Source of the DNA: Celeribacter neptunius | GTDB lineage: Bacteria > Pseudomonadota > Alphaproteobacteria > Rhodobacterales > Rhodobacteraceae | Direction: 5' to 3' | NCBI RefSeq assembly: GCF_900113955.1 | Contig: NZ_FORH01000002.1 | Location: 62,001 to 126,000, forward strand | Length of the DNA stretch: 64,000 bases | Shown here: one piece after another, positions 28,221-38,732 of the stretch | Position numbering within the stretch: the stretch's first letter is position 1 | How the letters are laid out: each line of letters starts with the position of its first letter | Notes under the pieces: model-generated | The model's database searches: none | The model's input: only the letters and a program-made list of their open reading frames with translations | Told to the model about the DNA's origin: nothing | Translations under genes and position numbers: made by a program

Positions 28221-30303
28221 TATAGGCCTCCAGTTCCAGCGCCAATGTGCTCTCATGGCTGGCGCGCAACAGCGGCCCGTCGATCACCTCGCCCTCGATC
28301 TCGGGATGGCCCGTGTCGATCCAGAGCCGCCAGCGCCGGCCCGGCGGACAATCGGGCAATTTGACCGAGACCGCCTCGCCACGGTTGAAAATCAGGAACA
28401 GGGCCTCTTCGCGCTGCGCATAGGCGGGCGTGCCCGACGCGATGCGCATTTCGGCACAGAGCGCCTTGATCTCTGGCGCCGACCAGTCGAGATCCCGCAT
28501 CGGCGTGCCGTCCGGGCGCCACCAGAACAGATCTTCCATACCGTCGAGAATGCGTTCGCGCGAATGCAGGAAGCGCTTCTGCCGCAGGATCGGGTGTTCG
28601 CGCCGGAAGGCGATCAGCCGCTGCACGAATTTCAGGAAATCCGGGTCGCACGCCGACCAGTCGATCCAGCCGATTTCATTGTCCTGACAATAGGCGTTGT
28701 TATTGCCCATTTGCGAATTGCCCAGCTCGTCGCCCGCGAGGATCATCGGCGTGCCTTGCGAAAACATGACCGTGGCCACGAGGTTGCGCCGGCGTCGCGC
28801 CCGTGCCTCGAGGATCTTCTCGTCTGAGCTCGGGCCTTCGACGCCCAGATTGGCCGAAGCGTTGTCATTGTGGCCGTCGCGATTGCCCTCGCCATTGGCC
28901 TCGTTGTGTTTCTGGCTGTAGCTGACCACATCCGTCAGCGTGAACCCGTCATGGGCGGTGACGAAATTGACCGAAGCCGTGGCCGGGCGTCCGGAATGAT
29001 CGAATTGCAGGGCCGAGCCGGTGATCCGGTCGGCCAGCACCGGCACATGGCCCGCGTCACCGCGCCAGAACCGGCGGATACCATCGCGGAACTTGTCGTT
29101 CCATTCGAGAAACGGCGGCGGGAAGCCCCCGACCCGATAGCCCCCCGGGCCAATGTCCCAGGGCTCGGCGATGAGTTTGACCCGAGTGAGCACCGGATCC
29201 TGACGGATCGCATCAAAGAAAGAGGCGCCACGGTCGAACCCCGTCGGCGTGCGTCCCAGCGTGGTGCAAAGATCGAAGCGGAAGCCGTCGACATGCATCA
29301 CCTCGACCCAGTACCGAAGACTGTCCAGAACCATGCGCAGCACCATCGGGTGATCGATATTGAGCGTATTGCCGGTGCCGGTGTCGTTGATGTAATAGCG
29401 CGGATCGTCGGCCAGGCGATAATAGCTTCGGTTGTCGAGACCACGGAAAGACAGCGTCGGACCCAGCTCGCTGCCCTCGCCTGTGTGGTTGTAGACCACG
29501 TCCATGATCACTTCGATGCCGGCGGAATGCAGCCGGGCGACCATGTGCTGGAACTCGGCGATCTGATCATGGGCGAGATAGCGCGGATCGGGGGCAAAGA
29601 AGCCGAGCGTCTGATAGCCCCAGTAATTCACCAGGCCTTTCTCGACCAGAAACCGATCATTGAGAAAGGCTTGCGCCGGCAAAAGCTCGATCGCCGTCAC
29701 CCCGAGCTTAACGAGGTGATCGAGGATCGGCTCTGAAGCCAACCCGAGAAACTTGCCCTTATGCTGCACCTCCGGGTGCAGCTGGGTCAGGCCTTTGACA
29801 TGGGCCTCATAGATCACCGATTGCGAGGTCGGCGTGTGCGGCGGCTTGTCCCGTCCCCAGGCAAAGAGCACATCTTCGACCACGCAGCGCGGCATGTAGC
29901 GCGCTGAATCGCGCTTGTCGAAACTGAGATCCACCGCGTCATGGCCGACCTTGTAGCCCATCAGACTGTCATGCCAGTCGAGATGCCGGGTCAGGCGTTT
30001 GGCATAGGGATCCAGGAGCAGCTTGTTGTAATTGAAGCGATGGCCCTCATGCGGCGCATAGGGCCCGTCGGCGCGCAAACCGTAGAGCTGACCGGGCCGG
30101 AGCCCCGGCACATAGCCGTGCCAGACATCGCCATCGCGCTCCGGCAGGTCGATGCGATGGGTCTCCGCCCGCCCGTCCGGCGAGAACAGGCAAAGCGTGA
30201 TCCGACGGGCATGTTGGGAAAACACCGCGAAATTAACGCCTTCGCCATCGAATGTGGCGCCAAGAGGTGCGGCATGACCGCCAAGGATCGTCAATGAACT
30301 CAT
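28213..30303 (-). CDS. glgX: Glycogen debranching enzyme GlgX
   Basis: A 696-residue GH13 isoamylase-type enzyme that removes limit-dextrin branches (alpha-1,6). An N-terminal CBM48 domain is followed by the barrel with DVVYNHTGEG, the nucleophile segment GFRFDLCTTLGR, the acid/base LIAEPWDIGPGGY and VTAHDGFTLTD. It overlaps glgA by an ATGA and malQ by eight bases. Works after GlgP has shortened outer chains. Confidence 0.95.
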
Positions 30304-31733
30304 TTCGTGTCGTCTGCCTCACCGGTCGGGTCAAGCATCTCCCGGAACAGATCCGCATAGGCGGCTGCGGACGTGTCCCATCCGACGGGCTGGGCCATGG
30401 CGTTTTTCATCATCTGCTGCCAGATCTTCGGTTTGCGATAAAGCTCGCAAAGCCGTGTCAGCGCCTGCGACAGGGCGCGCGCCGTGGTCGGGTAGAATTG
30501 CAGCCCGGTGGCCACGCCGGCGGAGAGCGCCGCCGGATTGGCATGGATCACCGTGTCGGCCAGACCGCCGGTCAGCGAGACCACCGGCAATGTGCCGAAC
30601 CGCAAGCCGTAGAGCTGGGTCAACCCGCAGGGCTCAAACCGTGACGGCACCAGAATGGCATCGCCACCCTCGATCAGCCGCCGGGCAAAGGCCTCGTCAT
30701 AGCCGATCCGCACCGCGACATGCGGCGACTTGAGCGCAGCATCGCGAAACGCGCTCTCGAAATAGCCTTCGCCCGAGCCGAGAAGCGCCAGTTGCCCGCC
30801 CTGTTCGAGAAACTCCGGCAGCGCCTCGAGCAGCAGATCGAACCCCTTTTGGCCGGTCAGCCGCGAGATCACCACGGCCAGCGGCCCGTCGCTCTCGGGC
30901 AGGTGCATTTCCTCGCGCAGCGCTGCCTTGTGTTTCGCTTTGCCCGCGGGAGTCTTGTAGGAGGGGTTCCAGACCTCTTCGTCGATGCCGTTGAGGATGC
31001 CGGTGAAATCATTGCCGCGGCTCGCCAGAATGCCTTCCATGCCGAGGCCGAACTCGCCGGTCAGAAGCTCGCGCGCGTAGGTCGGCGAGACGGTGGAGAC
31101 CTTGGTCGAGGCAGTGATCCCCGCCTTGAGCGTCGAGACCTGGCCCCAATATTCGAAGCCGTTTTCGGAAAACCCCTGCGGCGGCAGACCGAGGGTCCGG
31201 ACCATATCCGCGCCAAAACATCCCTGGAAGGCGATGTTATGGATGGTCATTAGGGTCTTGACCCGTTCCGCCGCGCCCAGTTCGCGCAGGTAAATCGGCG
31301 TCAACCCGGCCTGCCAGTCATGCAGATGCAGGACTTCGGGGACCCAATCCTCGATCCCGTGCGCGGCAATCATCGCGGCGGCCAGAGACAGGGCGGCAAA
31401 GCGCTGCGGATTGTCCCACCAGTCATGGCCATCTGGGCCGATATAGAGCGAGCCGTCGCGATCATAGAGATGTGGCGCGTCGAGAATATAGAGCACACCA
31501 TCGCCCAGCTTGCCGCGCCGAATGCGGGCAAAGCCGCCGAAGAGATCCCAGACCTCGAAGACGGTCTCGGCCTCTGGCTGCGCCTCGAGCACCGCGCGGT
31601 AACCGGGCAGAAGCGTGCGCATTTCGACCCCCAGCGGCGCCAGCGCGCCGGGCAGCGCGCCCGCGACATCCGCCAGACCGCCGGTTTTCACCAGCGGCAC
31701 ACATTCCGAGGTGACAGAGAGAACCCGTGTCAT
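30300..31733 (-). CDS. glgA: Glycogen synthase (ADP-glucose)
   Basis: A 477-residue GT5 enzyme adding glucose from ADP-glucose to the glycogen chain. The ADP-glucose binding motif KTGGLADVAGALP is at residues 16-28, and the C-terminal Rossmann domain has PSRFEPCGLTQLYGLRFGTLP. Normal length. It overlaps glgC at its start and glgX at its end by four bases or fewer, so synthesis is tightly coupled. Confidence 0.96.
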   Translation of the reverse strand: MTRVLSVTSECVPLVKTGGLADVAGALPGALAPLGVEMRTLLPGYRAVLEAQPEAETVFEVWDLFGGFARIRRGKLGDGVLYILDAPHLYDRDGSLYIGPDGHDWWDNPQRFAALSLAAAMIAAHGIEDWVPEVLHLHDWQAGLTPIYLRELGAAERVKTLMTIHNIAFQGCFGADMVRTLGLPPQGFSENGFEYWGQVSTLKAGITASTKVSTVSPTYARELLTGEFGLGMEGILASRGNDFTGILNGIDEEVWNPSYKTPAGKAKHKAALREEMHLPESDGPLAVVISRLTGQKGFDLLLEALPEFLEQGGQLALLGSGEGYFESAFRDAALKSPHVAVRIGYDEAFARRLIEGGDAILVPSRFEPCGLTQLYGLRFGTLPVVSLTGGLADTVIHANPAALSAGVATGLQFYPTTARALSQALTRLCELYRKPKIWQQMMKNAMAQPVGWDTSAAAYADLFREMLDPTGEADDTK

Positions 31734-32992
31734 CAGCCTTCTGCCCTCCGGTCGAGCATATCCTGGGTGATCAGGGTGATGCCGCCCTCGGAGACCCTGA
31801 ACCAGCGGGCATCGACCTCTGCGTCATAGCCGACCACCAGCCCTTCGGGCACTTGCACACCGCGGTCGATCACCACGTTTCTGAGCTGGCAATGCCGGGC
31901 GATCTCGACACCGGGCAGAACCACGGCGCGCTCCAGCGACGAATAGGAATTGGTGCGCACATGGGTAAAGAGCAGGCTCTCGCGAATTTCCGTGCCGGAG
32001 ATGATGCAACCGCCCGAGACCATGGAACTCACCGCCGAGCCGCGCCGGTCGGGTCGGTCATGGATGAATTTCGCCGGCGGCGTGTTCTCGGAATAGGTCC
32101 AGATCGGCCAGTTGCGGTCCCAGAGGTCGAGCTCCGGGGTGAAATCGGTCAGGTCGATATTGGCCTTCCAATAGGCATCCACCGTACCGACATCGCGCCA
32201 ATAGGCCTCGCCGCCTTCGGGGCGCACGCAGCTGTCGGTGAAACGATGCGCCTGCGCCTTGCCGTTCTTGACGATCTCCGGGATCAGGTCATTGCCGAAA
32301 TCATGGCTGGAATTCTTGTCTTCCATATCCTTGATCAGCAGCTCGCGCAGGAATTTCCAGTTGAAGACATAGATCCCCATCGAGGCCAGAGATTTGTTCG
32401 GCATCCCCGGAATGGCCGGCGGATCGGCGGGTTTTTCGAGAAACGAGGTGATCCGGTCGCTGTCGTCCACGCCCATGACGCCAAAGGCTTTGGCCTCTTT
32501 GCGATCAACCGTGAGACAACCGATGGTGACATCGGCCCCGGTCTCCACATGCTGACGGATCATCAGCTCGTAATCCATCTTGTAGATGTGATCGCCGGCG
32601 AGGATCAGGATGTAATCCACATCATAGCTGTCGATGATGTCGATGTTCTGTGCCACCGCATCGGCAGTGCCGCGATACCAGGTGCTTTCCTCATAGCGCT
32701 GCGACGCCGGCAGGATGTCGATGAATTCGTTGCGCTCGGCCCGAAAAAAGGTCCAGCCGCGCTGGATATGGCGAATGAGCGAATGCGCCTTGTATTGCGT
32801 GGCGATGGCCATTTTGCGGATGCCGGAATTCAACGCGTTCGACAGGGCGAAATCGACGATCCGGTTCTTGCCGCCGAAATAGACGGCGGGTTTCACCCGA
32901 TCATTGGTCAATTCCCTGAGCCGTGAGCCCCGCCCCCCGGCCAGGACGAAAGCCATTGTGCGTGGTGCGAGCCGGTTTGTCGAATGTGGCAT
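31733..32992 (-). CDS. glgC: Glucose-1-phosphate adenylyltransferase
   Basis: A 419-residue ADP-glucose pyrophosphorylase, the committing step of glycogen synthesis. The nucleotide loop [20 protein letters not shown] is at about 17-36, YRGTADAV and [12 protein letters not shown] form the active site, and the left-handed beta-helix domain is at the C terminus. The start at 32992 has GAGAGG upstream. In purple bacteria these enzymes are typically activated by fructose 6-phosphate or pyruvate; that is family knowledge, not visible here. Confidence 0.96.
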   Translation of the reverse strand: MPHSTNRLAPRTMAFVLAGGRGSRLRELTNDRVKPAVYFGGKNRIVDFALSNALNSGIRKMAIATQYKAHSLIRHIQRGWTFFRAERNEFIDILPASQRYEESTWYRGTADAVAQNIDIIDSYDVDYILILAGDHIYKMDYELMIRQHVETGADVTIGCLTVDRKEAKAFGVMGVDDSDRITSFLEKPADPPAIPGMPNKSLASMGIYVFNWKFLRELLIKDMEDKNSSHDFGNDLIPEIVKNGKAQAHRFTDSCVRPEGGEAYWRDVGTVDAYWKANIDLTDFTPELDLWDRNWPIWTYSENTPPAKFIHDRPDRRGSAVSSMVSGGCIISGTEIRESLLFTHVRTNSYSSLERAVVLPGVEIARHCQLRNVVIDRGVQVPEGLVVGYDAEVDARWFRVSEGGITLITQDMLDRRAEG

Positions 32993-33049
32993 CTCAATCC
33001 TCTCTGCGCGGTTCCAAGCGATCCGGGTTGCCCCGGCTCCCCCCTTTGG

Positions 33050-35254
33050 TCACGCGTCTTCCTTGATGAAAATCAGTGTCGAAAGTGGCGGCAGGGTAAT
33101 CTGCGCCGCGGCAGGCTGGCCCTGCCACTCACCGGCAAGGGCCTCGGCCTGGCCCATGTTGCCGCGCCCGCCGCCGCCATAGGCCTCGGAATCGCTGTTG
33201 AAAGCTTCCAGCCATGTGCCGGCCGACGGCAACCCGAGCTTGTAATCGAGGCGCTCGACCGGTGTGAAATTGCACACCACGACCACCTCCGGATCGCCCT
33301 CCGCGCCGCGCCGGACCCAGGCGTAGATCGAGGATTCCGCATCATTGGCCTCGATCCACTGGAACCCGCCCTCTTCGCAATCCTTGACATAGAGCGCCGG
33401 GGTTTCCCGATAGAGCGTGTTGAGATCGCGCACCGCCGACTGCACGCCTTCATGCATATGATAGCTGAGACAGGACCAGTCGATCTCGGTCTCGTGGTTC
33501 CATTCCTGCCATTGCGCAAACTCCTGCCCCATGAACAGAAGCTTCTTGCCCGGGTGCCCCCACATGAAGCCGTAATAGGCGCGCAGGTTGGCGAATTTTT
33601 CCCAATCCGAGCCGGGCATTTTCGTCAGCATCGAGCCCTTGCCATGCACCACCTCGTCATGGCTGATCGGCAGGATGAAATTCTCCGAGAAGGCATAATG
33701 GATGCCAAAGGTCATCTGGTGATGATGGTATTTGCGATGCACCGGCTCGCGCGACATGTAGTCGAGCGTGTCGTTCATCCAGCCCATGTTCCATTTGAAC
33801 CCGAAGCCGAGCCCGCCCGTCTCCACCGGCGCCGAGACCCCGGCATAGGCGGTGCTTTCCTCGGCCACGGTCATCACCCCGGGCATTTCACCATAGGCCA
33901 GCGTGTTCATGTTCTGCAACATGGCTATGGCCTCGAGGTTTTCGCGACCGCCCATAGCATTGGGAATCCACTGGCCCTCTTCGCGCGAGTAATCGCGGTA
34001 GATCATCGAGGCCACGGCATCCACCCGCAGCCCGTCGACATGATATTCCTCGAGCCAGTAGAGCGCGTTGGAAACCAGGTAATTGGCGACCTCGTGACGG
34101 CCGTAATTGTAGATCAGCGTGTTCCAGTCCTGATGAAAGCCTTCGCGCGGATCGGCATGTTCGTAGAGCGCGGTGCCGTCGAAATGCGCCAGGCCGTGAA
34201 TATCGGTCGGGAAATGCCCCGGCACCCAGTCGACCAGAATGCCGAGACCGGCCGCGTGCGCCGCGTTGACCAGATCGCGAAACTCATGCGGCGGGCCAAA
34301 CCGGATCGTCGGCGCGAACAATCCGATCGGCTGATAGCCCCAGGAGCCGTCGAACGGGTATTCGGAGATTGGCATCAGCTCGATATGGGTAAAGCCCATG
34401 CCCTTGGCATAGTCCACCAGCTCGACCGCCGCCTCCTTGTAGGAAATCGGCCGCTTTTCCCCATTGGCGCCCTCTTTGCGCCTCCAGGAGCCGAGCTGCA
34501 CCTCGTAGATCGAGATCGGCTGATCGCGGCCCTGCAATTTCTCGCGCGTGTCGATCCAGGCCTTGTCGGACCAGCCATAGCCCGAGATGTCGCGCACCAC
34601 GGAGGCGGTCTCCGGCGGGTGTTCGGCGCCGAATCCGACCGGGTCGGCCTTGAGCCGGACATCGCCATAGGCGCCCATGACCTCGTATTTGTAAACCGTG
34701 CCCTCGCCGAAGCCGGGCATGAAAATTTCCCAGACCCCGGTGGCGCCGCGACGGCGCATGACGTGACGGCGACCGTCCCAGGCGTTGAACCCGCCGACCA
34801 GAGAAACTCGCCTTGCATTCGGCGCCCAGACCGCGAAATGCGTGCCCGCCGTGCCCTCATGGGTCATGACATGCGCGCCCAGCGCCTTCCAAAGATGGTG
34901 ATGCGTGCCCTCGCCCAGAAGATATTCGTCGATCTCACCCAACACAGGCCCGAAACGGTAAGGGTCCTCGACCTGCCAGGTCTCCTCGCCACGCTGCCCT
35001 TCGAGCAGATAGGGCTTGGCGCCGGTGACCTTGCCATGGAACAGACCCTCTGCCCCCTCGACCGGCACGAGCGGATACCGCTTGCCACCCGAGAGCGCGC
35101 TCATCGCCTCGGCGCCCGGGTCATAGGCGGTCACGTAGCGCGACCGACCGAGCTTGTGGGGACCGAGAATGGCAAACGGATCGTCGTAACGCCCCTCGCA
35201 AATCTGAGTAAGGACCAGGGGGTCTGCGAAGTCGTTCACAACAGTCGGCGCCAT
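33050..35254 (-). CDS. glgB: 1,4-alpha-glucan branching enzyme
   Basis: A 734-residue GH13 branching enzyme, the usual length for the two-domain N-terminal form. CBM48 (about 120-210, THFAVWAPNARRVSLVGGFN) precedes the barrel with VDWVPGHFPTD, the nucleophile segment GLRVDAVASMIYRDY and the acid/base TVAEESTAY, plus ISHDEVVHGKGSM. It makes alpha-1,6 branches. GGGA precedes the ATG at 35254. It is 48 bases after glgP, with a weak hairpin overlapping the glgP stop. Confidence 0.96.
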   Translation of the reverse strand: MAPTVVNDFADPLVLTQICEGRYDDPFAILGPHKLGRSRYVTAYDPGAEAMSALSGGKRYPLVPVEGAEGLFHGKVTGAKPYLLEGQRGEETWQVEDPYRFGPVLGEIDEYLLGEGTHHHLWKALGAHVMTHEGTAGTHFAVWAPNARRVSLVGGFNAWDGRRHVMRRRGATGVWEIFMPGFGEGTVYKYEVMGAYGDVRLKADPVGFGAEHPPETASVVRDISGYGWSDKAWIDTREKLQGRDQPISIYEVQLGSWRRKEGANGEKRPISYKEAAVELVDYAKGMGFTHIELMPISEYPFDGSWGYQPIGLFAPTIRFGPPHEFRDLVNAAHAAGLGILVDWVPGHFPTDIHGLAHFDGTALYEHADPREGFHQDWNTLIYNYGRHEVANYLVSNALYWLEEYHVDGLRVDAVASMIYRDYSREEGQWIPNAMGGRENLEAIAMLQNMNTLAYGEMPGVMTVAEESTAYAGVSAPVETGGLGFGFKWNMGWMNDTLDYMSREPVHRKYHHHQMTFGIHYAFSENFILPISHDEVVHGKGSMLTKMPGSDWEKFANLRAYYGFMWGHPGKKLLFMGQEFAQWQEWNHETEIDWSCLSYHMHEGVQSAVRDLNTLYRETPALYVKDCEEGGFQWIEANDAESSIYAWVRRGAEGDPEVVVVCNFTPVERLDYKLGLPSAGTWLEAFNSDSEAYGGGGRGNMGQAEALAGEWQGQPAAAQITLPPLSTLIFIKEDA

Positions 35255-35296
35255 TTGGATTTCCCTTTATTTATGGCTAGATTAGAAGGTTTTAAC

Positions 35297-35323
35297 CCCC
35301 AATCAACTCTTTGATTTTTGGGG
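35297..35323 (-). terminator. Weak stem-loop at the glgP-glgB junction
   Basis: On the minus strand CCCC-AAA-AATCA pairs with TGATT-GGGG around AAGAGT, with an A-rich bulge, overlapping the glgP stop codon. It could reduce read-through from glgP to glgB, but the stem is imperfect. Confidence 0.3.
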
Positions 35324-37708
35324 AATAAGGCTTTCAGCTCCCCAAATATCGCACATATAGCCGCGAATGGTGCGATCGGATGAGAACCAGCCCGACCGCG
35401 CGACGTTCAGCGCGGCCATCTTAGCCCATTTCTCAGGTTGTCGATAGGCCGCGTCCACCTCGCGCTGCGCCCGCCAGTAATCGGTGAAATCGGAACAGAC
35501 GAGGAAGTAATCCGACCAGGTGAGATTGTCGGCGATATGGGCGTAACGCCCCGGGTCCTCGGGGCTGAACGTGCCGTCACGCAGCGCATTCAGAGCCCGG
35601 GCCAGTCGCGGGTCGGCATGGATCGCCTGCTGCGCATGATCGTGCATCATCCGGCGCTGCATCACCTCATCGGCGAGCATGCCGAAGAGGAAGAAATTGT
35701 CCTCGCCCACATGTTCACGAATCTCGACATTGGCACCGTCGAGCGTGCCGACGGTCAACGCACCGTTGAGCGCGAATTTCATGTTGCCGGTGCCGGAGGC
35801 CTCCTTGCCGGCCGTCGAGATCTGTTCCGACAGGTCCGCCGCCGGGATCAGCCGCTCGGCGAGACTGACATTGTAATTCGGCAGGAAGATCACCTGCAGG
35901 TAATCGCGCGTCGCGGCATCGGCATTCACGAGCTTCGAGACATCGTTGATCAGCCGGATGATATCCTTGGCGAAATGATAGCCCTGCGCCGCCTTGCCGG
36001 CGAAGATCTTGACCCGTGGCGTCCAGTCGCCATTCGGGTTGTCCTTGATCTCCTGCCAATGGGCGATGGCCTCGAGAATGTTGAGGTGCTGACGCTTGTA
36101 TTCGTGCATCCGCTTGATCTGGATGTCGAACATGGCATTTTCGTTGAGCTTGATGCCATGGGCGGTGGCGACATAATCGACGAGCGCCTTCTTGTTCGCC
36201 GCCTTCACCGCCCGGAACCGGTCGAGCCAGGCCTTGTCCTCGATCGCCGGTTCGAGCTTTTGCAATTGCTCGAGATCGGCGACCCATTCGTCACCGATGG
36301 TGTCGGTGATCAGATCCGAGAGCCCGTGGTTGCAGGAATGCAGCCAGCGGCGCGGCGTCACGCCGTTGGTCTCGTTGACGATCCGGTCCGGATGCAGCGC
36401 GTGCAGATCCTTGAACACCGTCTGTTTCATCAGATCGGTATGGAGCGCGGAGACACCGTTGACCTTGTTGGCGACGATGAACGACAGCTCGCCCATTTTC
36501 ACCTGCCCGTCCGAGCGCGCGGAAAGCGGCCGGTTCGGATGAGCCTTGTAATGGGCGTCATCGATCCGGTCGATGATCTGCAAATGCCGCGGCAGTAGAC
36601 GCCCGAACAACCGCTCGTCCCAGCGCTCCAGCGCCTCGGGCAGAAGCGTGTGGTTGGTGTAATTCATGCAGCCATGGGTGATCTCGAGCGCCTCCTCGAA
36701 GGACAACCCGCGTTCGTCATGCAGGATGCGACAGAGTTCCGGCCCGGCAATCGCCGGGTGGGTGTCGTTCAATTGGATCGCCACCTTTTGGGGCAAGAGG
36801 CGAATGTCGTCATGGGCACTGTCGAAGCGGCGCAGAATGTCGCGGATCGAGGCGGCCGAGAAGAAGAATTCCTGCTTGAGGCGCAGCTCCTTGCCGGCCT
36901 CGTTGCTGTCTTCCGGATAGAGCACGCGGGAGATCGTCCGGGCCAGCGCCTCATGTTCGGCGGCGGCAGCGAAATCGCCGGAGTTGAACAGGCCGAGATC
37001 GAACGGGTCGACGGCGCGCCCGGCCCAGAGCCGCAGCGTATTGGACCAGCGCCCCTGCCAGCCGATGATCGGCGTGTCGAAGGCCTCGGCCTGGATGAGC
37101 TCGGAGGGCCGCCAGAAGGTCCGGCCATTCTCGAAGATCACATCGCCGCCGAACCCGAGGGTAAAGCGGACTTCCGGGCGTTCGAATTCCCAGGGGTGCG
37201 GTTCTTGCAACCAGGTCTCCGGGCTCTCGACCTGACGGCCATCGACGAAACTCTGTTTGAACAAGCCGTTTTCGTAGCGGATGCCATAGCCCATGGCCGG
37301 GCAGCCAATTGTGGACAGGCTGTCCAGAAAACAGGCCGCGAGCCGCCCGAGACCGCCGTTGCCCAGCGCCGCGTCGGGTTCGTCATCGAGAATGGTGCGC
37401 ATGTCCATGTCGAAGGAGGCCAGTGCCTCCTGCACCTCTTGGTACATCCCGAGATTGACGATGCCGTCCTCCAACAGCCGCCCGATCAGGAATTCCATCG
37501 ACAGGTAATAGACCCGTTTGCCATCGATCTCGTAGGTCTCCCGCGTCGAGGCGACCCAATGGTCGACGATACGGTCGCGGATCGCGTGGCTCAGCGCCAT
37601 GCGCCAGTCAAAGAACTGCGCGTGTTCCGGGTCTTTGCCCATCGTGTAGGTGAGATGTTGCAGGAGGGATTCACGAAAATCGGAGGTTTTGCGGGAGGTT
37701 CGCACCAT
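35303..37708 (-). CDS. glgP: Glycogen/maltodextrin phosphorylase
   Basis: An 801-residue GT35 phosphorylase that releases glucose 1-phosphate from chain ends. The PLP lysine lies in EASGTGNMKFALNGALT, and LSMEFLIGR and GNGGLGRLAACFLDS are present near the N terminus. Slightly shorter than the 815-840 of enterobacterial enzymes. It is the first gene of the glycogen operon, with AAGG before the ATG at 37708 and about 245 bases of promoter region upstream. A degradative enzyme leading an operon that also makes glycogen suggests joint turnover control. Confidence 0.95.
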   Translation of the reverse strand: MVRTSRKTSDFRESLLQHLTYTMGKDPEHAQFFDWRMALSHAIRDRIVDHWVASTRETYEIDGKRVYYLSMEFLIGRLLEDGIVNLGMYQEVQEALASFDMDMRTILDDEPDAALGNGGLGRLAACFLDSLSTIGCPAMGYGIRYENGLFKQSFVDGRQVESPETWLQEPHPWEFERPEVRFTLGFGGDVIFENGRTFWRPSELIQAEAFDTPIIGWQGRWSNTLRLWAGRAVDPFDLGLFNSGDFAAAAEHEALARTISRVLYPEDSNEAGKELRLKQEFFFSAASIRDILRRFDSAHDDIRLLPQKVAIQLNDTHPAIAGPELCRILHDERGLSFEEALEITHGCMNYTNHTLLPEALERWDERLFGRLLPRHLQIIDRIDDAHYKAHPNRPLSARSDGQVKMGELSFIVANKVNGVSALHTDLMKQTVFKDLHALHPDRIVNETNGVTPRRWLHSCNHGLSDLITDTIGDEWVADLEQLQKLEPAIEDKAWLDRFRAVKAANKKALVDYVATAHGIKLNENAMFDIQIKRMHEYKRQHLNILEAIAHWQEIKDNPNGDWTPRVKIFAGKAAQGYHFAKDIIRLINDVSKLVNADAATRDYLQVIFLPNYNVSLAERLIPAADLSEQISTAGKEASGTGNMKFALNGALTVGTLDGANVEIREHVGEDNFFLFGMLADEVMQRRMMHDHAQQAIHADPRLARALNALRDGTFSPEDPGRYAHIADNLTWSDYFLVCSDFTDYWRAQREVDAAYRQPEKWAKMAALNVARSGWFSSDRTIRGYMCDIWGAESLIPQKSKS

Positions 37709-37920
37709 GGATCACCTTATGACAATGGCAAGGGTTATGCGCAGGCATACACGTTCAATCGTATCCATTCACCTAAGCCGCAAAGAAAACTTATCGCAAG
37801 GAGCTCGGCGCAGTTTCTGACGGGTTGCAGAAGATTTCGTCGCAAAATCTCTTGATCTGCCAGTGTATTATTCAACGGCTGCCGCATGATCCCGCCCGAG
37901 TTGCACCGGGCAATGCGCCC

Positions 37921-37946
37921 TGCGCGCCCTTCCTATCGGGCGCGCA
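37921..37946. terminator. GC-rich stem-loop after the glutathione S-transferase gene
   Basis: TGCGCGCCC and GGGCGCGCA form a perfect 9-bp stem with an 8-base loop, 8 bases beyond the minus-strand stop at 37955. No T tract follows, so it may need rho or act as an mRNA 3' protector. Confidence 0.45.
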
Positions 37947-37954
37947 TGACAGTT

Positions 37955-38578
37955 TTATGCAGTGGCGTTCGGAAACCCCCGCTCAAGCGCCGCGGCCACC
38001 GCGGGCCTTTGCGTCAGGGCGTCGTAATAGCTTTGCAGCGGCGCAGGCAGCGCCACCCCGATACGGTCCGTCCAGGACATCAGATAATAGGCTGCCGCAT
38101 CGGCGATGGTGAAATCCTCGAACAGATACGGCCCCTCACCCAGTTGCTCGGCAAGACGGTCGAATCCCTCGCGCACCACCTCCTGCCCGTGCTGGCGCAG
38201 ATCCGCCTGCGCCGCCGCGTCGGCGGTGAATTTCTGCGGCACCATGGCAAAGACCGAACCGCGCATATGCAGCCCCGAAACGATATGTTCGGTGAGTTCC
38301 ATCACCCGCACCTCGTCTTCGAGACCCGCGGGCAGAAGCCCGGCTCCGGGATGGGATTTGGCGAGCCAATAGGCGATCACCGGGAATTCGGTGAGCATGC
38401 CGCCCCCGTCACGCATCAGCGCGGGGACCTTGCCCTTGGGGTTCAGCTCCAGATACTGCGGCTGGCGATGGGCGCCCTGTTGCAGGTTGGTGATCTCAAG
38501 CTCATAGGGTTGGCCGATCTCTTCGAGCAGGATGAGAATGCCCAAAGAGCATGAGCCGGGGGAATGAAAGAGTTTCAA
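37955..38578 (-). CDS. Glutathione S-transferase family protein
   Basis: A 207-residue cytosolic GST: thioredoxin-like N-terminal domain with MKLFHSPGSCSLG (Ser/Cys at the glutathione thiol position), the cis-Pro segment GKVPALM and the LTEFPVIAYWLA helix, then an all-helical C-terminal domain. AGGAG precedes the ATG at 38578. It diverges from an AhpD-like gene and lies beside the aromatic meta-cleavage island, so a role as a ring-product isomerase or in detoxifying reactive intermediates is possible, but the sequence alone only supports GST. Confidence 0.9.
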   Translation of the reverse strand: MKLFHSPGSCSLGILILLEEIGQPYELEITNLQQGAHRQPQYLELNPKGKVPALMRDGGGMLTEFPVIAYWLAKSHPGAGLLPAGLEDEVRVMELTEHIVSGLHMRGSVFAMVPQKFTADAAAQADLRQHGQEVVREGFDRLAEQLGEGPYLFEDFTIADAAAYYLMSWTDRIGVALPAPLQSYYDALTQRPAVAAALERGFPNATA

Positions 38579-38650
38579 TGCGCGTCTCCTGTGCTAGATG
38601 CTCCTCGAGATAGACCGCTCCGACGGCGGGACAAAGCCCAAAGGACAGAT

Positions 38651-38665
38651 GTCCGGTCGACGGAC
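38651..38665. promoter_or_regulatory. Candidate operator palindrome between GST and AhpD-like genes
   Basis: GTCCG-GTCGA-CGGAC, a perfect 5-5-5 inverted repeat in the divergent region, overlapped by GGACA-GA-TGTCC (38643-38654). A related sequence with the same 5-base spacer occurs before the TRAP operon at 46743-46761. Confidence 0.35.
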
Positions 38666-38732
38666 GGAACCGACGGCCTGCTTGCCCTGCCCGTCAGGCA
38701 CGGTTTTGAACAAGAAAAACGGAAATACGCCC

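Noticed and set aside
32984-35314. A 776-codon plus-strand frame across glgB
   Set aside because: It is antisense to a well-supported branching enzyme with all catalytic motifs; the composition is typical of a shadow frame.
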